64,000 nt of DNA. It comes from Ramlibacter pinisoli. Its GTDB lineage: Bacteria; Pseudomonadota; Gammaproteobacteria; Burkholderiales; Burkholderiaceae_C. This document shows positions 9,673 to 17,240 of this stretch, piece by piece. Location of the stretch: NCBI RefSeq assembly GCF_009758015.1, contig NZ_WSEL01000003.1, positions 2,384,981 through 2,448,980 on the forward strand, given 5' to 3'. The notes beneath the pieces were generated by a model. That model worked only from the letters and a program-made list of their open reading frames with translations. It did no database searches and was not told the origin of the DNA. Made by a program: the position numbers and the translations under genes. Each line of letters starts with the position of its first letter. Positions within the stretch are counted from its first letter, which is position 1.

Positions 9673-10449
9673 TCAGGGCGTGGCGGCCAGGGCACCGAAC
9701 CGCACCGGCCCGTACCAGGCCTTGGCGAGCGAGCGGGTGTTGTCGCTGTCGGTCATGATGGCCACGCCGATCAGCGCGCCGGGCGGTTCGCCGAACGCGC
9801 GCTCGTAGTCGGCCCGGATGTCCCGCTCGTACTCGAGCCAGCGGTTCAGCTTGTTCGGTCCCGACTCCAGCACCAGCTTGCGGATGCGCTCGGTGCGCGG
9901 GCTGCGGATGACGGTCCCCGGCGCGCGCTGGTTGCACCACACGTACATCAGCGTCGCATAGGGCATCTCCTCGCCGGTGAGCGTGCGCATCAGCTCGGAC
10001 AGCATGGCGTCCTTGGCCGACAGGCGCGAGCGGTCACCGTCGAAGGCGAGCATCACCCGCACCGGGGAATCGTCGGCATCGCGCGTGGCCAGGTCGGCCT
10101 CGGCGATGAGCTCGGGGACCTTCCAGGAAAAGCGCAGGCTGCCCAGTTCGGCCGGCTCGATCCGCACCTTGTGGCGCACGGTGCTGGCCGCCGCATCGGC
10201 CGTCGCGGCCAGGGTGTCGCGGCCGTCCTGGCGCACGGACTCGAATTGCACGTCTCGCTTGCCGGGGAAACTCTGGTGCAACCAGCCTTCGGTCCCGGTG
10301 CCCGCCGGCAGCCGCGAGGCTTGCGCCCAGGCACTGGCGCCGATCGGTGCCGGCTCGGCGGGCGTGGTCATGCATCCGGACAGCGGCCCGCACAGGGCCA
10401 CGAGCAGGGACAGGGTGAGGGAAGGGGACAGGCAGGCAGGCAGGCGCAT
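9673..10449 (-). CDS. DUF3047 lipoprotein
   Basis: This is a 258-residue protein of the uncharacterised DUF3047 family. The N-terminus is a lipoprotein signal, with lipobox LSGC placing the acylated cysteine at residue 26, followed by MTTPAEP, so it is predicted to be anchored to a membrane on the periplasmic side. The conserved core appears in LRFSWKVPELI, ATLMYVWC and IRADYERAFGEPP. Molecular function is unknown. It lies just upstream of the peptide-transport operon on the same strand, with a 110-base gap and a weak hairpin between them, so co-transcription is possible but not shown. Confidence 0.85.
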   Translation of the reverse strand: MRLPACLSPSLTLSLLVALCGPLSGCMTTPAEPAPIGASAWAQASRLPAGTGTEGWLHQSFPGKRDVQFESVRQDGRDTLAATADAAASTVRHKVRIEPAELGSLRFSWKVPELIAEADLATRDADDSPVRVMLAFDGDRSRLSAKDAMLSELMRTLTGEEMPYATLMYVWCNQRAPGTVIRSPRTERIRKLVLESGPNKLNRWLEYERDIRADYERAFGEPPGALIGVAIMTDSDNTRSLAKAWYGPVRFGALAATP

Positions 10450-10486
10450 CGGTCTTCGGCGTTCATCACAACGACGCCGTTCAATG

Positions 10487-10513
10487 AAAAAAAGCCGCCC
10501 GAAGGCGGCTTTT
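10487..10513 (-). terminator. Intrinsic terminator of the porin gene
   Basis: On the minus strand the stem GCCGCC-TTCG-GGCGGC has a stable UUCG tetraloop and is followed by a run of seven T. It begins about 40 bases after the porin stop. On the plus strand the stem is followed by TTTT, so weak bidirectional activity is possible. Confidence 0.9.
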
Positions 10514-10553
10514 GGATTCTTCCTGTCGGAAGCCCGGTGACCCGGGCTCCAGA

Positions 10554-11726
10554 TTAGAAGACGTGACGCAGGCCCAGGTACACCAGGCTCTGGTCGGCGC
10601 CGGCGCCGATGGCGGCAGCACCCGAGTTGCCCAGGCTGTTGTTCGTGTACAGCTGGTACACGGCGGCCGACTCGTTGTCCAGCTTGGTGTAGCTCACGCC
10701 CAGCGAGGTGCGCTTGGACAGGGGGTAGTTGTAGCCCAGCGAGAACATCTTGGCGCCGGTGTTGGCAGCGGTGCCGCCAACGCCCAGCTTGACGTCGCCA
10801 GCGCGGGCGTACATACCGATCAGCTGGCCGGTGCCCAGCGGCACGGTGACCGGCAGGATCCAGACGCTACGCTGGGCGGTGCCGACGCCGGCCACCGAGG
10901 GGGAGGCGGCAGCGGTCAGGTCACGCAGCTCGGAACGGTCGTAGGTCAGGCCGACCTTGGCCACGCCGAAGTCCCAGCCAGCGCCCAGGGTGTAGGCGCG
11001 CTGCGAAGCGGCGGTGCCGGTGGCGGCGTTGTCGCCGGTCGTGGCAACCGTGCCGCCGGTGGCGGTGTGACGGTAGTACGAGAAGCGAACAGCCAGGGGG
11101 CCCTGGTCGTAGTTCAGGCCCAGCTGGGCGGCGCTACCACGCGAGGTGGTGGCCGTCACGGCGCGCTCGGAACCGTAGGGGTTGAAGCTGTACGACACTT
11201 GGCCGGTGAAGCCAGCCAGGTTCGGCGTGACGTAGCGCAGGGTGTTCTGCGAACGCGAGGTCACGGCGATCGAACGGCCCGTGCCGCCCGAACCGTTCAC
11301 GAAGCCTTGCAGGCCGCAGCTGGATGCTTGCAGAGCGATGGCGGTGCCGTTGCCGGCGATGTCATCGTTCACGCTCGTGCAGTAGTGGGTGTCCATCTGA
11401 CCAGCTTGGAACGCACCCCAGCCGCCACGCAGGCCGACGAAGGTGTTGCCGCTGTTCACGCGGGTGGCGCCGGCGGTGCCGTCGTCCATGCGGAAGCGGG
11501 TGTCGAGCTGGAAGAAGGCAGCCAGGCCGCCACCCAGGTCTTCCGTGCCGCTGATCAGCATGCGCGAAGAACCGTCGATCAGGGCGGTGTTGCTACCGGT
11601 GCCCGTGCCGGAGAACGAAGTGCGGCCAACGCCTTCCTTCAGGATACCGCCGAGGGTGACGGACGACTGAGCAGAGGCAGCGCCGGCGGCAGCCAGCACG
11701 GCCAGAGCGATCAGGGACTTTTTCAT
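10554..11726 (-). CDS. Outer-membrane porin, Burkholderia/Neisseria general-porin family
   Basis: This is a 390-residue beta-barrel porin that should form trimeric general diffusion channels. The signal peptide MKKSLIALAVLAAAGAASA is cut before QSSVTLGG. The L3-type region with the conserved FVGLRGGWGAFQAGQMDT segment and the terminal phenylalanine (LGLRHVF) required for barrel assembly are present. The start at 11726 is supported by GGAGA eight bases upstream; an upstream in-frame extension to 11786 would add residues ahead of a perfect signal peptide and was rejected. It is transcribed alone and ends in a strong terminator. Codon use is visibly more uniform than in neighbouring genes, fitting high expression. 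Confidence 0.95.
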   Translation of the reverse strand: MKKSLIALAVLAAAGAASAQSSVTLGGILKEGVGRTSFSGTGTGSNTALIDGSSRMLISGTEDLGGGLAAFFQLDTRFRMDDGTAGATRVNSGNTFVGLRGGWGAFQAGQMDTHYCTSVNDDIAGNGTAIALQASSCGLQGFVNGSGGTGRSIAVTSRSQNTLRYVTPNLAGFTGQVSYSFNPYGSERAVTATTSRGSAAQLGLNYDQGPLAVRFSYYRHTATGGTVATTGDNAATGTAASQRAYTLGAGWDFGVAKVGLTYDRSELRDLTAAASPSVAGVGTAQRSVWILPVTVPLGTGQLIGMYARAGDVKLGVGGTAANTGAKMFSLGYNYPLSKRTSLGVSYTKLDNESAAVYQLYTNNSLGNSGAAAIGAGADQSLVYLGLRHVF

Positions 11727-11811
11727 GCAAGTTTCTCCAAGGTTAAACATAGGGCTCCGGTTCGAAGGGCTCACGAATGCAGGCACTCACATGCTCCCGC
11801 CGGATCCCCGG

Positions 11812-11868
11812 GCCAACCTCCTTTTGGAAGGTTGGCGCTATTGCACCAGAGGGCCATTCGTGACGCAA
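11812..11868 (-). promoter_or_regulatory. Possible porin promoter and 5' hairpin
   Basis: On the minus strand a candidate -35 TTGCGT (11863-11868) and -10 TGCAAT (11840-11845) are 17 bases apart, each matching the sigma-70 consensus only partly. Just downstream lies an 8-bp inverted repeat GCCAACCT/AGGTTGGC (11812-11836) that would form a hairpin at or near the 5' end of the porin message. Such a structure could stabilise the mRNA. The promoter call is weak; the inverted repeat is plain in the sequence. Confidence 0.35.
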
Positions 11869-12012
11869 AGTATTTAGCCGCTGCCAAGCCGTTTCGTTGC
11901 ACGGGGGCAACAAGGTCCCTCAGGCACAGTGGAAACTGCGCAACAGGGGCCCGCCGGGGCTGCCGCGGCGCGGCCCGCGCCCGGTCGAGCGCCGGCGTCC
12001 TAAACTCGGTCC

Positions 12013-12630
12013 ATGGACAGATTGCTGGGAGCCGCCGATGCCGCGCTGCGGACCTTGTTTGCCAAGCCGCGGGCGCTGCGCGACTGCCCGGTCGTGCCGG
12101 CCGAACCGTCGAACCTGACGGCCGACGAGCGACGCCACGCCGGGGCCCTGATGCGGGTCAACCACGTGGGCGAGATCTGCGCCCAGGCCCTCTACGCGTC
12201 CCAGGCGGTGGCCACCCGCGACCCGCTGCTGCGCGAGCAGTTCGAGCAGGCCGCGCGCGAGGAAACCGATCACCTGGCGTGGACCCAGGCCCGACTCGAC
12301 GAGCTGGACGCCCGGCCCTCGCTGCTCAACCCGCTGTGGTACGCGGGCGCCTTCACGCTGGGCCTGCTGGCGGGGCGGCTGGGCGATCGGGTCAGCCTCG
12401 GCTTCGTGGTGGAGACCGAGCGGCAGGTCGAAAGCCACCTCGACAGCCACCTGCGCCGGCTGCCCGCCGGTGACCACGCCTCCCGTGCCATCGTGGCGCA
12501 GATGAAGGCGGACGAGGCCGCACATGCGCAGCAGGCCCTCGACCGGGGCGCCCTGGAATTGCCGGCGCCGGTCAGGGGCCTGATGCGCGCCGCGGCCCGC
12601 GTCATGACCACCACCGCGCACTACATCTAG
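12013..12630 (+). CDS. coq7: 2-polyprenyl-3-methyl-6-methoxy-1,4-benzoquinone monooxygenase (Coq7)
   Basis: This 205-residue membrane-associated di-iron hydroxylase performs the C6 hydroxylation of demethoxyubiquinone in ubiquinone synthesis, the job done by UbiF in enterics. The duplicated iron-ligand pattern of the family is visible: EICAQALY and EETDHL in the first half, [10 protein letters not shown] and DEAAHA in the second. Hydrophobic residues around [15 protein letters not shown] fit the monotopic membrane contact. It stands alone and converges on the OsmC-like gene 24 bases away. Length is normal for the bacterial form. Confidence 0.95.
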   Translation: MDRLLGAADAALRTLFAKPRALRDCPVVPAEPSNLTADERRHAGALMRVNHVGEICAQALYASQAVATRDPLLREQFEQAAREETDHLAWTQARLDELDARPSLLNPLWYAGAFTLGLLAGRLGDRVSLGFVVETERQVESHLDSHLRRLPAGDHASRAIVAQMKADEAAHAQQALDRGALELPAPVRGLMRAAARVMTTTAHYI

Positions 12631-12654
12631 AGGAGCCGCCTTGGCGGCCGGCCA

Positions 12655-13104
12655 CTAGGCCTCGCGCACCTCGAAACTGGTGGTGATCTCGGCCGTCTTG
12701 GCCAGCATGATGGTCGCCGAGCAGTACTTGTCGTGGCTCATCTGCACGGCGCGCTCCACCGCCACGGCCGGGATGCCCCGGCCGGTCACGGTGAAGTGCA
12801 GGTGGATCTTGGTGAACACCTTGGGATCGACCGGGGCCCGCTCGGACGTGAGCTTGACCGTGCAGCCGGTGACGGCGTGCCGGCCGCGCTTGAGGATCAG
12901 GACGACGTCGTAGGCGGTGCAGCCGCCGGTGCCGGCCAGGACGGTCTCCATCGGGCGCGGCGCGAGGTTGCGGCCGCCGTTCTCGGGACGCGCCTCGTCC
13001 GGCGCCCCATCCATGGTGAGCACATGCCCACTTCCCGTTTCAGCCACGAACCCCATGGGGGACTGCGTGCCCGCCGCCCCGGTCCAACTCACTGTGCATT
13101 CCAT
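12655..13104 (-). CDS. OsmC-family peroxiredoxin-like protein
   Basis: This is a 149-residue OsmC/YhfA-type protein. The family reduces organic hydroperoxides with two cysteines; here the pair is in GTGGCTAYDV and SHDKYCSATIM, and the conserved block NLAPRPMETVLAGTGGC is intact. The start at 13104 (MECTVSW) is the first ATG of the frame that gives a normal N-terminus, and the upstream region carries a perfect palindrome (13173-13189) that could regulate it. It converges with coq7 and diverges from the small transcribed unit leading to ilvA. The substrate is not known. Confidence 0.9.
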   Translation of the reverse strand: MECTVSWTGAAGTQSPMGFVAETGSGHVLTMDGAPDEARPENGGRNLAPRPMETVLAGTGGCTAYDVVLILKRGRHAVTGCTVKLTSERAPVDPKVFTKIHLHFTVTGRGIPAVAVERAVQMSHDKYCSATIMLAKTAEITTSFEVREA

Positions 13105-13172
13105 GTCTAGCCCCGCCCGTGAGGCCGAGCCCGAGCTCAGCCGTGAAGTTTTCGACGCACCTGCCGTCCGGC

Positions 13173-13204
13173 TTGCTGCGACGCAGCAAATCTGACGCTA
13201 TACT
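13173..13204 (+). promoter_or_regulatory. Palindromic operator next to a TATACT -10 box
   Basis: TTGCTGCG-A-CGCAGCAA (13173-13189) is a perfect 8-bp inverted repeat around one base. Nine bases later comes TATACT (13199-13204), a five-of-six sigma-70 -10 box on the plus strand. No good -35 exists at 16-18 bases; TTGCTG at 20 bases is the nearest match, which fits a promoter needing an activator or under repression. The core CTGC-N3-GCAG resembles sites described for PhaR-type polyhydroxyalkanoate regulators, but this match is only by eye. It could also act on the divergent OsmC gene. Confidence 0.5.
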
Positions 13205-13210
13205 CGTTTC

Positions 13211-13303
13211 GCAGCATAACGAACCCGTTGTGCACCGTTTGTCTCCTCCACCTTCTCCTTTGGTGGACTTAGCCCCCGGACCGCAAGGTCCAGGGGCTTT
13301 TTT
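13211..13303 (+). ncRNA. Candidate small RNA with anti-Shine-Dalgarno loop, or ilvA leader
   Basis: A -10 box at 13199-13204 predicts a start near 13211 and a strong intrinsic terminator ends at 13303, giving about 93 nt. Inside, TCCACC (13247-13252) pairs with GGTGGA (13262-13267) and exposes the loop TTCTCCTTT, complementary to AAAGGAG ribosome sites; GTCTCC just before it is similar. Two stem-loops with a CU-rich loop and a terminator are a known trans-acting small-RNA design in proteobacteria. Alternatively the segment is the leader of ilvA, since a short Leu-rich reading frame starting TTG at 13228 ends immediately before the terminator. Neither has been shown. Confidence 0.45.
13271..13303 (+). 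terminator. Intrinsic terminator upstream of ilvA
   Basis: AGCCCC-C-GGACC, a GCAA tetraloop, GGTCC-A-GGGGCT, then six T. The stem has 11 pairs with one C/A mismatch. It is oriented on the plus strand and lies 57 bases before ilvA, with no conventional gene upstream on that strand, which implies a separately transcribed small unit or an attenuator. Confidence 0.9.
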
Positions 13304-13360
13304 CTGCGCCCGGACGGGCTCGCGGGGCGGCCGAAAACCCGCCACTTATCATCCCGTGCG

Positions 13361-14905
13361 ATGACCAAGCACCTGAAGCCGGCCGATTACCTGAAGAAGA
13401 TCCTGACGGCGCGGGTCTACGACGTGGCCGTGGAATCGGCGCTGGAACCGGCCAAGGCCCTCAGCCGGCGCCTTCACAACAAGGTGCTGCTCAAGCGGGA
13501 AGACCAGCAGCCGGTGTTCAGTTTCAAGCTGCGCGGCGCGTACAACAAGATGGCGCAGCTGGAGCCGCAGGCGCTCAAGCAGGGCGTGATCTGCGCCTCG
13601 GCCGGCAACCATGCCCAGGGCGTCGCGATGGCGGCGCACCGGCTGGGCACCCGCGCGCTGGTGGTGATGCCGGTCACCACCCCGAACCTGAAGGTCGACG
13701 CCGTCAAGGCGCTCGGCGGCGAGGTGGTCCTGCACGGCGACAGCTACTCCGATGCCTACGGGCACGCCGTCGCGCTGTGCGAGCAGCAGGGCCTGACCTT
13801 CATCCACCCGTTCGACGACCCCGACGTCATCGCCGGCCAGGGCACGATCGCGATGGAGATCCTGCGCCAGCACCAGGGGCCGCTGGATGCGGTGTTCGTC
13901 GCCATCGGCGGCGGCGGCCTGGTCTCGGGCGTGGCCAACTACATCAAGGCCGTGCGTCCCGAGATCAAGGTGATCGGCGTCCAGATGAACGACTCCGACG
14001 CCATGCAGCAGTCGGTGGCGGCGCACAAGCGCGTCACGCTGGCCGACGTCGGCCTGTTCTCGGACGGCACCGCCGTCAAGCTGGTGGGCGAGGAGACGTT
14101 CCGTATCGCCCGCGAGCTGGTCGACGAGTACGTGGTGGTGGACACCGATGCCGTGTGCGCCGCCATCAAGGACGTGTTCGTCGACACGCGCAGCATCGTC
14201 GAGCCCGCCGGTGCCATGGCGGTGGCCGCCATCAAGCAGTACGTCGCCAGCAACAAGACGCGCGGGCAGACCTATGCCGCCATCCTGTGCGGCGCCAACA
14301 TGAACTTCGACCGCCTGCGCTTCGTCGCCGAACGGGCCGAGGTCGGCGAGGAGCGCGAGGCCCTGCTGGCGGTCACCATCCCCGAGGAGCGCGGCAGCTT
14401 CAAGCGCTTCTGCGAACTGATCGGCACCCTGCCCGGCGGCGTGCGCAACGTCACCGAATTCAACTACCGCATCAGCGACGCAGCGCAGGCCCACGTGTTC
14501 GTCGGCCTGACCACCAGCGGCAAGGGCGAGTCGGCCCGCATCGCCGCCAACTTCACCCGGCACGGCTTCGAGGCGCTGGACCTCACGCACGACGAACTGG
14601 CCAAGGAGCACCTGCGCCACATGGTCGGCGGCCATTCCGGCCTGGCGCGCGACGAGCGCCTGCTGCGGTTCGTGTTCCCGGAGCGTCCCGGCGCGCTGAT
14701 GAAGTTCCTCTCGCACATGCGGCCGAGCTGGAACATCTCGCTCTTCCACTACCGCAACCAGGGCGCCGACTACGGCCGCATCCTGGTCGGCATCCAGGTG
14801 CCGGCCAGCGACGGCGCCGCCTTCCAGTCGTTCCTCGACACGCTGGGCTATCCCTACGTCGAGGAAACCGCCAACCCGGCCTACCGCCTGTTCCTGCGCA
14901 GCTGA
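13361..14905 (+). CDS. ilvA: Threonine ammonia-lyase, biosynthetic
   Basis: This 514-residue PLP enzyme deaminates threonine to 2-oxobutanoate, the first committed step to isoleucine. The PLP lysine is K56 in FSFKLRGAYNKM. The phosphate-binding ASAGNHAQG and GGGGLVSG loops are present, and two ACT-like regulatory domains fill about residues 325-514, as expected for the long, isoleucine-inhibited form. The stop TGA shares a base with the start of cobS. A terminator 57 bases upstream and a Leu-rich short frame before it raise the possibility of attenuation. Confidence 0.97.
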   Translation: MTKHLKPADYLKKILTARVYDVAVESALEPAKALSRRLHNKVLLKREDQQPVFSFKLRGAYNKMAQLEPQALKQGVICASAGNHAQGVAMAAHRLGTRALVVMPVTTPNLKVDAVKALGGEVVLHGDSYSDAYGHAVALCEQQGLTFIHPFDDPDVIAGQGTIAMEILRQHQGPLDAVFVAIGGGGLVSGVANYIKAVRPEIKVIGVQMNDSDAMQQSVAAHKRVTLADVGLFSDGTAVKLVGEETFRIARELVDEYVVVDTDAVCAAIKDVFVDTRSIVEPAGAMAVAAIKQYVASNKTRGQTYAAILCGANMNFDRLRFVAERAEVGEEREALLAVTIPEERGSFKRFCELIGTLPGGVRNVTEFNYRISDAAQAHVFVGLTTSGKGESARIAANFTRHGFEALDLTHDELAKEHLRHMVGGHSGLARDERLLRFVFPERPGALMKFLSHMRPSWNISLFHYRNQGADYGRILVGIQVPASDGAAFQSFLDTLGYPYVEETANPAYRLFLRS

Positions 14906-15732
14906 TGGGCTGGACCGCACGGACGACCGGGTTCCTGCGGCACTACCTGTTGGCGGTGCAGTTCTTCACCCGCCTGCCGGTGACCGGCGGCCTGGCGCGC
15001 TGGGTGGGCTTCAGCCCCGCCATGCTGCGCGCCAGCGCGGCGCATTTCCCCGGCGTCGGCTGGCTGGTCGGGGTGGCGGCCTGCCTGGCCTTCGCGGTCA
15101 CCGCGCTGGCCCTGCCCGTCTCGCCCTACACCCCGCTGGCGGCAGCCGTGGCCTCGACCGCCTGCACCGTGTGGCTCACCGGCGCGTTCCACGAGGACGG
15201 ACTGGCCGATCTGGCCGATGGCCTGGGCGGCAGTGCCGAGCGGGAGCGGGCGCTGGCCATCATGAAGGACTCGCGCATCGGCGCCTACGGCGCCATCGCC
15301 CTCCTGCTGGCGCTGCTGCTGAAGGTCGCGCTGCTGGCCGTGCTGGCCTCGGTGGCTCCGCTGGCGGTGCTCGCCGCCCTGCTCGCCGCGCATGCCGTGT
15401 CGCGCTTCTGGCCCCTGGTCCTGATCCGCACCATGGCCTATGTCGGCGACGCCGACGGCTCCAAGAGCAAGCCGCTGGCCGAGCGCATCACGACGGCGGC
15501 GGTGTGGACCGGCGCTGCCTGGAGCAGCGTGCCCCTGGTGCTGGCCGGCCTGGCCCTGGGCGCGCCGTTTGCGCTCGCCGGCCTCGCGGCCAGCGCACTC
15601 GCCGCGGCGTGGATGCGGCGCCTGCTGGCGCGCCGACTGGCCGGCTTCACCGGTGATGCGCTCGGCGCCACCCAGCAACTGGGTGAGCTCGCGTTCTATG
15701 GCGGCGCCGCCGTCGCGCTGGCATGGGCGTGA
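14905..15732 (+). CDS. cobS: Adenosylcobinamide-GDP ribazoletransferase
   Basis: This 275-residue integral membrane enzyme joins adenosylcobinamide-GDP and alpha-ribazole, the last or next-to-last step in assembling cobalamin. The signature FHEDGLADLADGLGG is intact near residue 95, followed by KDSRIGAYG, and several hydrophobic helices cover the rest. The ATG at 14905 overlaps the ilvA stop (TGATG), so it appears translationally coupled to ilvA, and its own 3' end overlaps the next gene by 10 bases. No other corrin-synthesis genes are in the window. Confidence 0.94.
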   Translation: MGWTARTTGFLRHYLLAVQFFTRLPVTGGLARWVGFSPAMLRASAAHFPGVGWLVGVAACLAFAVTALALPVSPYTPLAAAVASTACTVWLTGAFHEDGLADLADGLGGSAERERALAIMKDSRIGAYGAIALLLALLLKVALLAVLASVAPLAVLAALLAAHAVSRFWPLVLIRTMAYVGDADGSKSKPLAERITTAAVWTGAAWSSVPLVLAGLALGAPFALAGLAASALAAAWMRRLLARRLAGFTGDALGATQQLGELAFYGGAAVALAWA

Positions 15733-16280
15733 CGCTCTGGCTGGTGCGCCACGCCGTCACCCTGGCGGCACCCGGCCTGTGCTACGGACGACTGGACCTG
15801 CCGGCCGCCGGGCCAGCCACGCGCGCCGCGGCCCAGGCGCTGGCGCGCGCACTGCCGCCTGCAACCCCGCTGCGCCGCTCGCCGGCGCAGCGCTGCCGCC
15901 AGCTGGCCGAGGCGCTCGCCGAGCTGCGCCCCGACCTGCCCGCGGCGATCGTCGACGAGCGGCTGCACGAGATGGACTTCGGCGCCTGGGAAGGCCGTCC
16001 CTGGGAGGCCATCGGCGCGCCGGCCCTGGCGGCCTGGACCGCGGATTTCGCCTGCCATGCACCGGGTGGCGGCGAGACGGTGCAGGCCCTGCTCGCCCGC
16101 GTCGGCCGGGCCCTGGCCGATGCCCGGGCCGCGCGGCAGCCCGGCGCCTGGATCACGCACGCCGGTGTGATCCGTGCCTGCCGGCTGATTGCCCGCGGTG
16201 TCGACCGTGTCGAATTGGCGGCCGACTGGCCGCGCGAACCGGTGCCGTTCGGCAGCTGGGAAACGATCGACCTGGCCTGA
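15723..16280 (+). CDS. cobC: Histidine phosphatase, probable alpha-ribazole phosphatase (CobC)
   Basis: This is a 185-residue histidine-phosphatase-fold enzyme. The catalytic RH motif is in LWLVRHAVT at residues 4-12, and the second conserved part is EMDFGAWEGRPW with the distal histidine in WITHAGVIRA. The family includes alpha-ribazole-5'-phosphate phosphatase, which acts beside CobS in nucleotide-loop assembly, and the 10-base overlap with cobS supports that role. From sequence alone a general phosphoglycerate-mutase-like phosphatase cannot be excluded. The 3' end converges on gspC. Confidence 0.88.
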   Translation: MGVTLWLVRHAVTLAAPGLCYGRLDLPAAGPATRAAAQALARALPPATPLRRSPAQRCRQLAEALAELRPDLPAAIVDERLHEMDFGAWEGRPWEAIGAPALAAWTADFACHAPGGGETVQALLARVGRALADARAARQPGAWITHAGVIRACRLIARGVDRVELAADWPREPVPFGSWETIDLA

Positions 16281-16292
16281 ACGGCCGGGTGC

Positions 16293-16760
16293 TCACTGCG
16301 CTTGCGGTGCCTTCGGCAGTTCGAGCGTGACGACGGCCGGGCCGTCGCTGCTGGCAGCCAGCACCGCCCGCCGCGGTTCGACCGACTTGAGTACCAGGCC
16401 TTCGTCGATCGCGCTGCCGACCCGGTACGGCTTGGCGGGCCGGCCGTCGACGGCGATCAGGGCGGCGCCCTGGTGGGAGCGTGCGGCCACCACCCCGATG
16501 AGGTTGAACCGGCTCGACACGGCAGGTGCAGCCGGCGCGGGACCGGCGGTGGTGGGGCCGGGGGCGACCTGGCCCAGCAGGCGGCCGACCGCCGCCGGGT
16601 CGACCGGCGCGGGGCCGCGAACTCCGGCGACCGGACCGGCTCCAACGGCGGGCGAAGAGCCGAGCTTCAGGCCCCAGTAGGCGATGCTGGCCGCGGCCAA
16701 TGCCCAGAGCAGGAACGTCACGCCCCGCAAGGTCCAGCTTCCGGCCCTATTGCTCACCAT
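16293..16760 (-). CDS. gspC: Type II secretion protein GspC, short form
   Basis: This is a 155-residue inner-membrane component that links the inner-membrane platform to the secretin. There is one N-terminal membrane helix (VTFLLWALAAASIAYWGLKL) followed by a Pro/Ala linker and the periplasmic homology region around RFNLIGVVAARSHQGAALIAV. The protein stops after this domain, so the C-terminal PDZ or coiled-coil part of longer GspC proteins is missing; short forms are common in betaproteobacteria. It is the only gene of the cluster on the minus strand and is divergent from gspG, with just 21 bases between start codons, so the promoters must overlap. Confidence 0.9.
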   Translation of the reverse strand: MVSNRAGSWTLRGVTFLLWALAAASIAYWGLKLGSSPAVGAGPVAGVRGPAPVDPAAVGRLLGQVAPGPTTAGPAPAAPAVSSRFNLIGVVAARSHQGAALIAVDGRPAKPYRVGSAIDEGLVLKSVEPRRAVLAASSDGPAVVTLELPKAPQAQ

Positions 16761-16781
16761 GCGCCGATTATCATTGATGCA

Positions 16782-17240
16782 ATGTCCACGACGACCCTCC
16801 TGAACCCGCTGCGCCGTGCGCCGCGGCGCCTGGCCCAGGCCGGCTTCACCCTGATCGAACTGATGGTGGTGCTGGTCATCATCGGCGTGCTGGCGGCCCT
16901 CATCGTGCCCAATGTGCTGGACCGTGCCGACGATGCGCGCGTCACCGCGGCCAAGACGGACGTCAACAACCTCATGCAGGCGCTCAAGCTCTACCGCCTG
17001 GACAACCAGCGCTACCCGACGGCCGAACAGGGGCTGCAGGCGCTGGTGGCACGCCCCACGGCGGCACCGGCTCCGATGAACTGGAAGCAGTACCTCGAGC
17101 GCCTCCCGAACGACCCCTGGGGCCGTCCCTACCAGTACCTCAACCCGGGCGTGAGAGGCGAGATCGATGTCATGTCGTACGGCGCCGACGGCCAGCCGGG
17201 CGGCGAAGGCAAGAATGCCGACGTCGGCTCCTGGCAGTAG
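16782..17240 (+). CDS. gspG: Type II secretion major pseudopilin GspG
   Basis: This is the main subunit of the secretion pseudopilus, 152 residues. Prepilin peptidase should cut after G21 in AGFTLIELMVV, leaving Phe at +1 and Glu at +5. The 20-residue leader before it is longer than usual; a shorter start is not available. The C-terminal segment YGADGQPGGEGKNADVGSW is the family's calcium-binding loop. The gene overlaps gspH by 26 bases and opens the run gspG-H-I-J-K-L-M-N-D-E. Confidence 0.97.
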   Translation: MSTTTLLNPLRRAPRRLAQAGFTLIELMVVLVIIGVLAALIVPNVLDRADDARVTAAKTDVNNLMQALKLYRLDNQRYPTAEQGLQALVARPTAAPAPMNWKQYLERLPNDPWGRPYQYLNPGVRGEIDVMSYGADGQPGGEGKNADVGSWQ

